Assembly: GCA_005281725.1 (NCBI GenBank)
Contig: SSBO01000003.1
Coordinates: forward strand, 6,448,495-6,512,494
Direction of reading: 5' to 3'
From: Wuchereria bancrofti
Lineage: Eukaryota; Nematoda; Chromadorea; Rhabditida; Onchocercidae
Length of the DNA: 64,000 bases
Shown here: positions 10,855 to 23,000 of the stretch, piece by piece
How positions within the stretch are numbered: the stretch's first letter is position 1
How the letters are laid out: each line of letters starts with the position of its first letter
Notes under the pieces: model-generated
The model's database searches: none
Seen by the model: the letters and a program-made list of their open reading frames with translations, nothing else
What the model was told of the DNA's origin: nothing
Made by a program: the position numbers and the translations under genes

Positions 10855-13800
10855 TCAGTAGGAAGAAGTAATAAACATATATCTTGATAGGACGTATATC
10901 GCTGCAGTAGCAGTACCAGCAACTAACCACTTTCGAAGGGATGTCTTTGGAAACGACGGTTTTCGTACCCGACTAATATTTATAAGATGTTGATAGTCTT
11001 CCATTAGCGGACCACGTAACCGTGATGGAGGAAACATCCTTAAATAGAGAATAATTTTCAAAAAAAAATTTTTTTTAAATTACAAAGAGAAACAATTTAT
11101 TACCAAAATGGACACAGATAAGTGAGTAAATAAATAGATGTGCACAAATGAATCGAAGATAAATAGGTGAATACAATATATAAATATATATGAGGTGTAG
11201 AAATAACCGAAACAGATCTTGCGCATCGTTGATTAGTGCTTGAACAGGGATATCATTTGGTATTACATTCAGTAGATGATGAATAGAAGCCATGTCCCGA
11301 GAACAATTCAGGACTGCATTACTTCGCCACAAAACGACAGCAGAAGTTAAAAAAATGGGAGTAAGCGCATGAGTAGCCAGGAAAAAGTCGAAACAAAGCA
11401 CAATCTGGAAGGAAAAGAAGCAACCCTTGAAGTAACTGATTGTCTTTTTTCTGTTATCTACAGTAAAGTTGTTTTAGAGTTTCCTTTAAAGTTTCCAAAA
11501 ACGATCATATTCAGAAAGTATAACTGGAACGTCAAATGTCTCAAGAAAATGGACCAGAAAAAAAAGCAGATACATGCGAAATATAGTACTGTATTCTTCG
11601 AAAACTTAAAACTAAAAATAACAAACTTGGTGGTAGTGATGAAGAGCATGTGAAAACCACGTCAATGGCCAGCTTAAAGCAAATAACGATCCTAATTCTA
11701 CAGCACGCACTACTTTTTCCAACTCTTCATCAACTTTCCAAAGCAATACATGCATCAAATCAAGATCTCTCAGTACGGTATCCTCTAGCTTTCTGAGAAG
11801 GTAACTGAAAAATATTAATTTTAAAACAAGCATCGACTGAAGCTGACGAAACACTTTCTAAGATATTTCATCAAAAAGTACTTAGTGATGAATTTTTCTG
11901 AATGATATGAAATAATACTTGAGGTAAAGTAGAATACTCTCTATCAAATAGAAAGCAAACCCCCTAAAAATTCCATTATTTGCCAAAAGTGTACCAACAT
12001 GCTCTGCTTTTTCATTACCGAGCACCAATAGTAGGGTCAAACAAACATCATGAAAACCTTAAAACGTGATATATTATACAGCAAACTCTAACATCAGTGT
12101 TCAAAGCATAAGAATATTTAGGACTAAAATATTAAACTACATATATATATATATATATCTCTATTTTCTGACAGGTAGAACGTTTATACTACAGTTTCCC
12201 TATACATTTGTTGGATTTGTTGTTGTAGAATGTTCTATAATTTAGAAAGTTACAAATTTAATACAAAAATCATAATATTTATTGAAAAGTTTTTTAAAGA
12301 GAAACAACTTTTCGTAAAACGACTTATTAAAGACAGCCGTTTGTAAATTTCCATAACCTTGATAATAATGAAATCGAGGACAGCTCCAGAGGATTTTTAC
12401 AATCAAAGGAGTCAGATCTTCTTGTAAAGTACATCGTTCTTTATCTGATATATCAGGTGGAAATCGCGCCAGTGTGCGCTGAACATCCATTTGCACCTGG
12501 TTCCATTCACGATGACTTTGTAAATCTTTCAACGTTGGACTTGACAACTAAAATACTGGAGCGCCGGTGTTAATGTATTGAATAAAACTGCTCTTATCGA
12601 AAACATTTATTTCCATTTTTGAACTGAAAACTGTCTATATTTGAATATCAAGTGTAACTTTAATTTTACTATTAAGAGCACATAACTGTGTCAAAACAAA
12701 AATATTTCGTGGCTAACACTTTTTTGGTTAACCAAACTGAAAAAACAGAGCTTTTAATGATATCCCAAATAGTACCAAGGAAAGGAAAAGGCCTACGAGA
12801 ATCTTCAAATATCGCAGCATACTGAAACGAAATTCATGGCTAGTTCCTCTAAAACTTAATATTTTCATCAAGCATTATCAAAATTTCTTAATAAGTCTTG
12901 AAAATCAAAAATAATTTTCAACCAAATGACTGTACAAACAAACATCGAAAATTAACTGACGTAGACAATTTTATACCTAAAGACTTGTTTTTTAAAACAA
13001 GAATATTTTCTCAATTTTCTAATTCTTCTCTAGGACACGTCTAAATCAAAGGCAAATAACTATTACAAATGTGTAAGAACTTACGATGGTAGCAGAGTCA
13101 GTCGTGGAGTCGTGCTCTTCATAAGTGAAGTCAGAATGAGCGGATTCAAAATCAGAATCCGAAAATGTTGATGCTGTCTCCTGATCAGTGAACGAATCCT
13201 GTACAAGTGAAGATGCCAGAACAGGCCAAACAAGAGAACGAATTTCATCCAGAACTAAGCCTACGACAAAATATACTGATTCTGACAATAGCAATGGACG
13301 AAGCAAATCCTGCTTATATGCTTCCATTAACTAAGTGTTTTATCAGCTTTGTAAGTATTAAAGAAGGACAGAAATTAAAAAAAAAAAACTGGATGAGTGA
13401 AGGAAGTTCGAAGTGAATAAAAATATGCTGAACAGTTTCGTATAAACTTTCGCTAGCACTGCTCTATTTAACAAAACAGAAAATTATTTAACAAAACAAG
13501 TAATACAAAATAAATTTATGAAAAACCAATGACGAAGCAGATTTGGATTTTGACTGTGTTAGGAATCCGAGAGCGACTTAAAAAGAACCTTGAAATACCA
13601 ATTAAAGCATACCACCGGTAGATGCGGCAAACTGTCGTAGCTGGCTAATATGTAAATGCAACGAGTCGTGATTTTCATCGATAAATGTCCGCATGCGATT
13701 GCATTTAATTTGTAACGTCCGGCTAACAGCATTTTTTAATACATTTTCATTCACTTTACTTCTCTGGAACTTCACTTCTATCGATAAACATGCACATGTA

Positions 13801-14329
13801 AAATAACAACAGATCATTAAATAAGGCTAATAAGTAAAAACATGGCTTAATGAGAACTCATGTTAAAAATATAAATAAATCGGTGAACAATAACTACTCT
13901 AATGGATACTTAATTCCTTTTCATTCTGAACACTCACGTAATATTCAAAGTGATTTATAACTGCAACAGAAATACGTTAAAAATACTTGAAATATATCAG
14001 AAAGCATTCATACTTTCTTTGTAATTACAAAAGATGCAGAATAATCGGTAAGTGAAGGCATATCCTTGAGAATATTGAAGTATTATTGCAGCAAATAATC
14101 CCAGGTAAGATCCATTTTCGAATCATACAATAACATACTCATATAGTAATTAACCAGTTATATTTGACAAACAATAGAAAAAACTTAGTTTTGCTGAATT
14201 AGTGATGCCGAATTAGCAATAAATGGGATCAAACTGTAACTCTGAAACAAGCAATGTCAAATACAAACATTAATTAGTACAAAAGTTAAACACAACAGCG
14301 TGACCACCACCATCATACCTCATACCCAT
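10855..14329 (-). CDS. TBC1D20: TBC domain Rab GTPase-activating protein, TBC1D20 type
   Basis: The family is an ER-anchored GAP for Rab1 and Rab18, acting on ER-to-Golgi traffic. Eight exons close in phase: 14329-14326, 13777-13613, 13260-13085, 12547-12358, 12057-11919, 11804-11627, 11404-11208 and 11038-10855. The product is 410 residues, close to the 403 of human TBC1D20. Both catalytic fingers are present: Asp and Arg in MDVQRTLARF, and Gln in HYYQG, split across the 12358/12057 junction. Other family landmarks are DEIRSLVWPVL, FALSWPLTWF, DMASIHHLL and a C-terminal membrane anchor (WLVAGTATAAIYVLSRYMF). An acidic Ser/Thr-rich insert follows the first TBC helix (13100-13220). The start is inferred: exon 1 would supply only ATG plus one base before a GTATGAG donor, which is the least certain part. 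The other exons are solid. Confidence 0.92.
12140..12159. repeat. AT dinucleotide microsatellite
   Basis: An uninterrupted run of TA dinucleotides lies in the TBC1D20 intron between the exons at 12547-12358 and 12057-11919. It is likely length-polymorphic and has no coding role. Confidence 0.8.
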
Positions 14330-15736
14330 CAATCTAATGCTATCGTCCACTTCAAATAAGACATTTGTCGATGAGCTCTTCTGTTATTCGTTGTTACGAC
14401 GAGGTAGATCAAGTATAGATATAGCTTAACTGAGTCATTTGTGTGGAATTTAAATTCATTTAACATTTTTTTCATTATTTTGCGTCAGTTTATACGTAGT
14501 TAATTAATGCGAATTAGGGACAGCCTTTCGTTTCAACGTGGTGTACATCTTTATATTAACATTAAGGAGTACATTTTAGAGAAATTAAAATTTTCTTAAG
14601 AAATAATGGAGACAGAAATGACAATAACGGTCCAAAGCTGTCCAAACAAACATTTTATTACATTTCGGCCAGTAAAATTATCCTGTTAAAATTAATTTTT
14701 TTGTTTCATATTAGTGGTGGTATATTAGTATCCTTTCATATTAGTATCCTTTCTGTATTTCTTTTCTGTTTGAAATAACTTATTAGTATTTAATGCTGCA
14801 ATGACAGCAGATAATAATTACTTATAGTAAACTGGACGGTTTGGACGAGTTTTCTGAGACTGTAAAGTGAGTTCCAATTCCATTCTTCAATCAATTGATA
14901 GCTGAAATCAGAGTGTAGTACTTGATGTATATGACAGTTTCCGTGATGTAAATTTCTATCTTTTGTACATGTATATAAATAAAAACTTTGAAAAAAGCAT
15001 TCCAGAATAGATAGAATTTTGAGTAGAAAATGAATAAATAAAATGAATATATTTCTTGACGAAAGCTTCAAAATTTAAGTCAGTTATACAATACAAATAT
15101 GCTTATCACTCTTTTTATTTCTCACTTAATTTAAGACTTCTTCCAAATGTTTACCAAATAGCAACTTCTTTCATGCTGTCGTGCTGATACATATTGATAT
15201 TGAATAAGATTAGAATCCTATGCTTCAAAGTCTTTAACTTATTCAATTTCATTGTTTAAACAATACACTACCAGAACTTACTACCATTTTGTGGTCATTT
15301 TCTGATATGATCTAACGGCAAAATTGTTCGGTTTGTAAAAAAATTATAAGAATTAAGAGGGATTCAAAATGTTATTGATTCAGAAATAGATTTAAAACGT
15401 TAAATGAATTTTGGTCTTTAAGTAATGTCATTCGAAGTTGTGTGTGTATGTGAAACTGGGACCGAAATTGCTGTTTCATTTTCATTTAATAAACGCACAA
15501 AAAATTTCAAAAAACGAATTTGCACAACACAACACAACATTTCATTTCATCATTTCACGTTAGTTAACGGATGCTCATATAGCTCACGCAACTTTTTTTA
15601 GAACTCCATCAGTCTTTAACAGTCATTTTGCTGTTGGTTGTTAGTGCAATATGATAAAATCTCAGAAGAAAATTGTTATATTTGCAGAGTTATATTTTTA
15701 ATACCTTTAAAACTTCCTAATCAAGTAATCTGTTGA
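14330..15736. other. Divergent intergenic region TBC1D20 / ETHE1
   Basis: This 1.4-kb gap separates two head-to-head genes and presumably holds both promoters. I see AT-rich sequence, a short (ACAAC)n-like run at about 15520-15540, and an open minus-strand frame at 14790-15071 that has no recognisable content. No defined promoter element could be assigned. Confidence 0.5.
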
Positions 15737-18700
15737 ATGGCAACCAAATTGATTTTTCGTCAGGTGAATAATCTTTGGGGCAAATTCGAGTTAGTGAAAA
15801 ACACTTTCTAATAACTGAAAAAAAAAGTATTTAACATTCCAAACTGTTTATTTTTCTAACTTGATTTAAACTTTAATGTTTTTGGCCAAATTTCCTGAGC
15901 TGTAGGGTTTATGAACATTTCCCCAGCTTAACTCATTTTCTTTTTTAGCTATTCGAACCCGTTTCATGCACTTATACATATTTGTTAGGATGCTCTATGA
16001 GCAGAAAATCGATAATAATAGATCCCGTGCTGGAAACTGTCGAACGGGATGCAAAGGTATAGAATATTACTTCAGTTCAGTTTATAGTCCTGAAATTCTT
16101 CAATATCAATGAATCGAGAGATTTTGTTCCTTTTTCAAATTATTTCACAGTTAAATAACTTTAAACCATACAAAATCGCTTACTACAGAGACGTCAAATA
16201 TAAATGATAATATTTTAGCTTATCAAAGAGCTCAACTTGGATCCAATATATGGTGTTAACACACATCTTCATGCAGATCATATTACTGGTACCGGCAAAC
16301 TGAAACGTATTTTCCCACGTATGCTTTCTGTATTATCAAAATATGCTGATGGTCATGCAGATATACTGGTCAATGATCGAGAGATACTAAAATTTGGCAA
16401 TCAAAATCTGGAAGTTCGCACGACACCAGGGCATACTGATGGTAAATACGATGTAGCGCTTTTGAATCATATATTGTTGTAATTTATAAGTTATTATCCT
16501 CTCATGGTCAGCTCAGGCCAAATTAATGGTGCGGTTTTTTCAATTATAGTTTTCTGAAAATGGTATCTTTTAGTAATTTACCTTGTCATTATTCGATAAG
16601 GCAAGTTAATAAGGTTCCGCTCACTTAGCTTTTTGATCTTTGTTTCGATAATGGGTTCAAATCTGTATCCATTTTTTCGTATGAAGTATTCTTTTTAATA
16701 GAGTCGAAGGCTGATAGTTTCAGTTCATGAAAAAAATCCACTAACAGAGAAGAGGTGGTATATTAGGTCTATCATTAGCTAAAAAAATGGAAAATTGAAA
16801 AACTTTCAAAGTGGTGAAAAAGAAAATATATGTTGCAGCTTCGAACTTACTGAAAGAAAGGTAGCTGGAGATCGAGTCAAGTAAATGTTTTTTTTCCTTA
16901 TCGTTTGGTGACAAGATAAGTTGAGTGTATGACTTAAAGGGGATTTTAATATTTTGCTGTGATATTTTTATTATGATATTTTATACTGTGATATTTTATA
17001 ACAGAAAAACCATCAGTGAGGCTGAATTTGAGTCCATTTAATCATTTCGCAACTTTCTTTGTGAAAAAAATTCTCACAATCAATCCTCCATATGGTCTTT
17101 TCTGCTCATACTATTTCTGAATACATAGCAGATACAGATGCTAGAAGATGAGTAGTGCTTTCAAGGATGTGTAACGTATGTTTTATGTGATCACCGAATG
17201 GCTTTTACGGGCGATGCACTTCTTGTACGAGGATGTGGACGCACAGATTTCCAACAAGGTATACTTGCTTTTTTATATTTTTTGATTACATTTGTGCATA
17301 TGTACACTTCTTGAAGCGTATAGTGTTGAAACTATAAGGTCTGAAAGTGCTGTGAATGTTAAAGAAAACATTTCTCAGACTGTTCAGAAACATCCAATCA
17401 TGGCAAGGATAGCCGATATGGTTCAAAACTTTCGCTTAAAACGAGACATGTTTCTATAAGATATTTAAGCTGGCTCTGCTGTAATTCATGAGAATTCCTT
17501 TTAAATAATAAACAGTTTCTCTCAGTATGTTCTAGCTATTTATAATAAACTAATTTAATTTGCTCAAATAGAATAAAGGATGAAGTGAGGAGCATCAGAA
17601 GTATGTATTGAAAAACATATTCCAGTAAAAATAATGGACAGGAAATATAAATGTTGTGTTTATTGAATTAAAATTCAGTAAATATAAGTATCAAATAAAC
17701 TCTATTGAAAAAAAAAAACAAGCTCGAATTTTAAGTTGCATTTGTGATGTGAAAAAATTGTTGAGAAGGATAAAAAAGATCGAATTCAAAATATCCAGTC
17801 TGATGAGCTCCATATCTGGATCTACCTTACCTGTAGGTTGCTCTTTACAACTACAGGCTTTGAACTGAACTGCTATTGGACAGAACTGTTTATCACTTTA
17901 ATCATCCTCTTAAAATACTTATGTTTCTCTTCCTTTTTTAATGTTACATAATGTGCTAGAAATTCCTTACAGTAAACAACATTACTGTAACACTTTTCTA
18001 TTTTTTTTTTTTTTTATTTATAGGAAATCCAGAAACGTTATACAACTCAGTGCACGAGAAAATATTCACTTTACCTGATGATTTCCTGCTTTATCCAGCT
18101 CATGACTACAAGGTATTTTTGGAATGAATCATTGGTTTCAAACAGTCAATTTATGAAATAAGATTTCTGATAACAGCAAATTACAATATTTAGTGTCAAA
18201 ACATTATGGTAATTAAATGCGTGTTTTTTCTTATAAAATTATGCACAACATTACAGTAACACTTTTCTTTCAAAAATTTACACAATCGTTCAAAAACAAC
18301 AAAAAAAAAATGAAAGAATCTTAAAGGAACATTAAGAGGACGAATTGAATTAAAAGAATTGTCGAATCTTTACAGGGCTTTTTATTAACAACTGTTGGTG
18401 AGGAGAAGAAATATAATCCAAGATTAACGAAAACTTTGAGCGATTTTGTAGTTCTGATGAGAAATCTTAAACTTGCATATCCGAAACAGATTGGTTCGTT
18501 CCCTTTAAGCCTTTTTTTTGTTTTGAAAATCAAAGTTTGATTATAAATAGTTCTTTTAACCGAAAAAAGAAATTTTTAAAATAGAGGGAATTTCCGTATG
18601 CAAGAGTTACTACCAACGGAAAAAGTGAGGACTATAGTTTGTTGTTGTAAGGAAACAGATGAGATTTAATGAATTTTGTTCGGTATTGATAATCATGAGT

Positions 18701-18894
18701 AGGTAGGTTTTTTTCTGGCAAGATAAGTAATATTCGAACAGCAGTGACTCAAAAAATACATCTCATATTTAACTGTTTTAACTTTAATCTGTTTAACGAA
18801 CATTCATTTTGCGGTAATTTTAGATAAAGCCGTACCGGCAAATAAAGTTTGTGGGACATACGAACTGATGGACGAAATGACAAAAGCAAGATAA
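15737..18894 (+). CDS. ETHE1: Persulfide dioxygenase, ETHE1 type
   Basis: ETHE1 oxidises glutathione persulfide to sulfite with a mononuclear iron centre, a step of sulfide detoxification that is mitochondrial in animals. Seven exons splice in phase: 15737-15763, 15949-16056, 16219-16441, 17166-17258, 18024-18112, 18376-18493 and 18824-18894. They give 242 residues (human 254). The metallo-beta-lactamase signature is complete: THLHADH (exon 3), TPGHTDG across the exon 3/4 junction, [18 protein letters not shown] in exon 4, and YPAHDYKG across exons 5/6. The C-terminal region includes NPRLTKTL and ends in MTKAR. Only nine residues (MATKLIFRQ) precede the conserved [14 protein letters not shown] block, so a classical mitochondrial presequence is short or supplied by an unseen upstream start. 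The minus-strand open frame at 18321-18533 is a shadow. Confidence 0.95.
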
Positions 18895-20033
18895 AAAAAG
18901 CCGATGAAGATGTTAAAAGCTTTCTCGGTCATGTATAATTTCAACCACCATATTATGAATTATTCATATGAGCTATCAGACAGAAAGATGCATTCCACAA
19001 TTTAACCTAATTGTACAAGGAATGGAAATCCAAAGAAGTGAGAATCTTAAAGAAGGCTCTATCTTAAAGAAGACTAATAAATTAGTTCCTACTTGCTTTT
19101 GAGGAAGTATTCATTTTGAGATGAAGAATGCAGTAAATCTGGAATTCATCTGTTCATCTTTACAAAAATAACTACTGATGATATGCCATTATACTTTATG
19201 TCATGCAAAATATAGATAATTAGGTCTTTTCATACCTATAAAATGGACATATGTTTCGAAATGATTATATATATTACATATCTCATTTTATGTCGATATC
19301 ATTTGAAAAATTTATAAGGGAAGTAATTGATTGCTGACATGTTCATCCGAATAATCACTTCGAAACAAAATACATTCAAAAAAAAGCTGAAGCTGATGAA
19401 TCACAATTTCGATTAAAAAAACTGTAAGCAGTCTTAACCTCAGCAGTACATCCATATCATTACGAGTGGATTTGGGGTTTAAACACACATAATATGGATG
19501 AATCATTGCTCTCTCTCTCTTTATTGTCATCCAGTCTTATAATCATTCTATCTGAATTAAAGAATGTATTGTTACGTATAAAATGTAGAAACCGAATTGG
19601 AAGGATGTGACTTATACAAGAAATATGAATAAACGCATCTCATTTCTTGCATCAACACATCTCTTATATACATTACGCAGTTATGTCGATCTCGATGTCT
19701 TGAAGCTTATCAGTCTCTACATCTCAGAAACTGTAAATTCCGATATTTCGACTTTTATTCCTCGTTAGCACTCGTTTAGGAATCTAAAAAAGGTGAGCCT
19801 TTACTTGTCAAAATCACGAAAGAGAAAAAGAAAGGAGAGGGAGGTCGTGCAGATGAAATATCATTTACCTCATCTTGGGCTGGACTGAAACTTAGGGTTT
19901 TGCTAGTGGACGTTTCTGTTGCACATATTTTGAATTTAATTGTATAAATTTCGCTCTGTTTATCGGGCTCACCCGTTTCATTGCTGTCTTTGTTTTGTTG
20001 GCTAACTAGGTGACGATCTCTGGTATTAAAAAG
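18895..20033. other. Intergenic region ETHE1 / XPF
   Basis: The ETHE1 3' untranslated region and the XPF upstream region must lie here. Possible AATAAA hexamers occur near 19076 and 19628. The minus-strand open frames at 19312-19530 and 19776-20228 have no recognisable content; the second is partly antisense to XPF exon 1. Nothing else can be supported. Confidence 0.5.
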
Positions 20034-23000
20034 ATGAGCGAAGTGACGTCCTCGGTTGAAAAACTGGAAGTTGTTACCAGACCGAGGAATAAGTTGGATG
20101 AGGATGAAGACATGATCGAGCTGCTTACATTCGAGAGGAACATTATGCTGGATACTTACGCTGATGATGTTCTTTTTGTCTTTGCCAGGTATGCTACTTT
20201 CATTGCTCACTAGGTGATTCTCATTCATTTCAGTTCTAATCTTTTTTTTTCAGTGGTTTGGGAATGGAGCGTTTCATCCTTCACCATTTACATTTATATT
20301 GTGATCCACAGTTATTGGTATTTATTATCAATACGATTCCACAAGATGATGTTAGTAGCTTTCAGGAATATTTCACGTAGAAGAGCATTATAAGCTCGTA
20401 AATTATCGAAAAATTTCCCCATTTCATTTCAGTTTTGTATTTTAGTCTTTATTTCAGAGTTACATACGTTTCAGAGCACTGACAAGTTGATCCTGAGCAA
20501 CATATAAGGCTCTTTAAAAAGTTCTCTAAATACTATTGTGATACAAATCAACTGAAAAAATTGGAAATTTCAGGCATATTTCCTTTCTCGCTTACGCGAT
20601 TCCAAAGTTAAATGCCCACCAAAGATCATCACAGCAGATTGCTCCATAAAGGATCGGTCAGTCTCTTTCATTTTTTGTATGGAGGAATGATGGTGATGGA
20701 GAAGTTATTATCTGTGACAAATTCATTTTCTCTTTAAATATTATTATATCGTGATAGGTCTTTTTTCTCTTTTACATAATTCATTCTTTGACATATCTTG
20801 TTCAGGGAATCACTATACATGGAAGGAGGGATACAGTTCATTACGTCACGGATTCTGATGGTTGACCTCTTGCAAGGACGTGTCCCAGTAAAGAATGTGG
20901 CTGGAATCATTGTCCATCGCGCGCATCAGTCTGTTTATTTCTTGATCAATTTTGCAGTAAAAATTAGTTCATTGCTTTTGTAATTTCTTAAAAATGGGAT
21001 GTAATATTTGTTTGAATCTTTTCAGGTTGCTAAGTGGGTTTCAAGAATCATTCATTCTTCGCTTGTATCGAGAAAGGAAGGCGGGTGGTTTTGTTAAGGC
21101 ATTCAGGTTTTTGGTTTCATAGATTTTTTATTTCTTCAAGTTTGCTATTGCTGAACTGACTGGACTGCATAATCTGTTCTTTAGTGACAATCCGGGAGCA
21201 TTGTCTGGTATGGGCGTTTTGCAACGATTGTTGAATCGATTATATATTCGAAGAGTTAGACTTCTGCCAAGATTTGATGTAGATGTGAAAAGTTCATTAG
21301 ATCCATGTTCTGTGAGTATTTACTATATGTTAAAATGCATAAAGATACTTTAGGTTGACATTCGTTTCGTTTTGTGAGGGTATGATAAAACGGGAAGGTT
21401 GATCGTTGATTTTGATATCGTTGATTTTGTCTTTAAGCACCAAAATGTCCGACCAGTGAGTCATAAGCACTTCAATATTTGTGATAAAATAAATTGTAAA
21501 TGATTTCTAGCCACATATGATAGAAATAACACCTGACTTACCGCATGCGATGCGAAAGATTCAATCATTATTGGTAGACATAATACGTACTTGTGTTCGA
21601 GAACTGAGACAGGCCTCACTATCAGCAGATGTAAGTTTTTAGAAAATGGAACTTGCATTTTCTTCCTGCTGTAAAAAACATTAATCTTCGCAGTATTATA
21701 GAACATCCCGGATGAAGAAAGTATACAGCCAGCTGCGGGTCTTTTGCCTTCTTCACTAGAAATACAACTGAAAGGACGACAGTTCTCCATTACTGAAAAG
21801 CAGCAGCGCCTTTTAGCGGATCTCAAACAACTTCGAAATCTTTTATACAAAGTTAGAAATGCGATACCTTCGTAAATGGATGTTCTGAGCAGTATTGAAG
21901 AAAGGTAAAGTTTGTGATGTAATTGCTGTCATTTTCAGGCTGAAGAATTGGATCCGATTACTCTTTACTGCTCTTTGGATGAAGTCAGAAATAATAAAGA
22001 CGTGAGTTTCAACATTGATTTGAGAAAAATTTTCGAGTGAATTAAATTTTATCTCAAGCAGTCTTTGATAAAGCGTCGTTGGCTTACTTTCGAATAATTT
22101 CGAAATTGTTTGTTACAATTCAAGATTTTTAAGAGTGTGCGTAAAAATTTGAATAAAATTTTCTAGCTGATTACAACTAATAGTGGTTGGTTGTTCACAC
22201 AGACAGCCTCAAAACTATTTGCGGAAGCAGACAGATTGTGCAAGATTAAATCTGATACTAAACAAAGTGTGTTAGGTAAGTAATCATTTTTGTTTGCTCG
22301 AGCTATTTAGGAGCTAATGCCGAAGTTGCTGAGATGCTTGGCATGTTCGACACAACTGTCCTCAATTTTCTTGTGCTGGGCTTTCCTTTATTTTCACTCG
22401 TTGTTGCATCATATATTCAAGTCGTTTTTTCGAATCCAGTTGAGTGGTTTTCTATTAATATTTGTTATTGCCGAAGTCATCTTTTCCAGTAGTATAAAAC
22501 TAAGAAGGCGTAAAAGCGTCAAACTTTAAAGCTGAAAGCATTAAGAGTCAAACTCGAAGCTAGAAATTTCAGAACCACCAAAATGGAAAGCACTTCTTAA
22601 AGTTTTAGAAGAGATCAAAATCAATTATAAAATGGAAAGAATGAATTCTGAGAAAGGTATATTACTATTTACGGCATAAATTTGATGGTTAAGAGAATAT
22701 TTATTTAAAAACGCACTGAGTCGCTTCCATTAAAGTTTTTTACTGTGATTTACTTTGTTTCAACCAGAAGTACATTTTTTAAAACGAAATCTCTTTACGA
22801 ATTGTTTCTAGAACCAACGGTGTTATTAATTGGTGCAGGAAATGAGGTGTGTCGACAGTTGAGAGATATCATCAGTTGGGGTGTGGCAAAATTTTTATGG
22901 GTAAAAAATAACCAGCTGGGACGGAAGTTCATTGGTGGAAAAGGGGAAACTGAACCGGAAGCACAAACTTCATGGGATCCTTCACAAATTGTTCTTTTCG

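Noticed and set aside
14790..15071. 93-codon minus-strand open frame
   Set aside because: No recognisable content; it lies in the divergent TBC1D20/ETHE1 spacer.
16650..16665. tRNA T-arm-like word GGGTTCAAATC
   Set aside because: No matching acceptor, D-arm or anticodon stems around it, and it lies in an ETHE1 intron.
19776..20228. 150-codon minus-strand open frame
   Set aside because: It overlaps XPF exon 1 on the other strand and has no recognisable domain or splice context.
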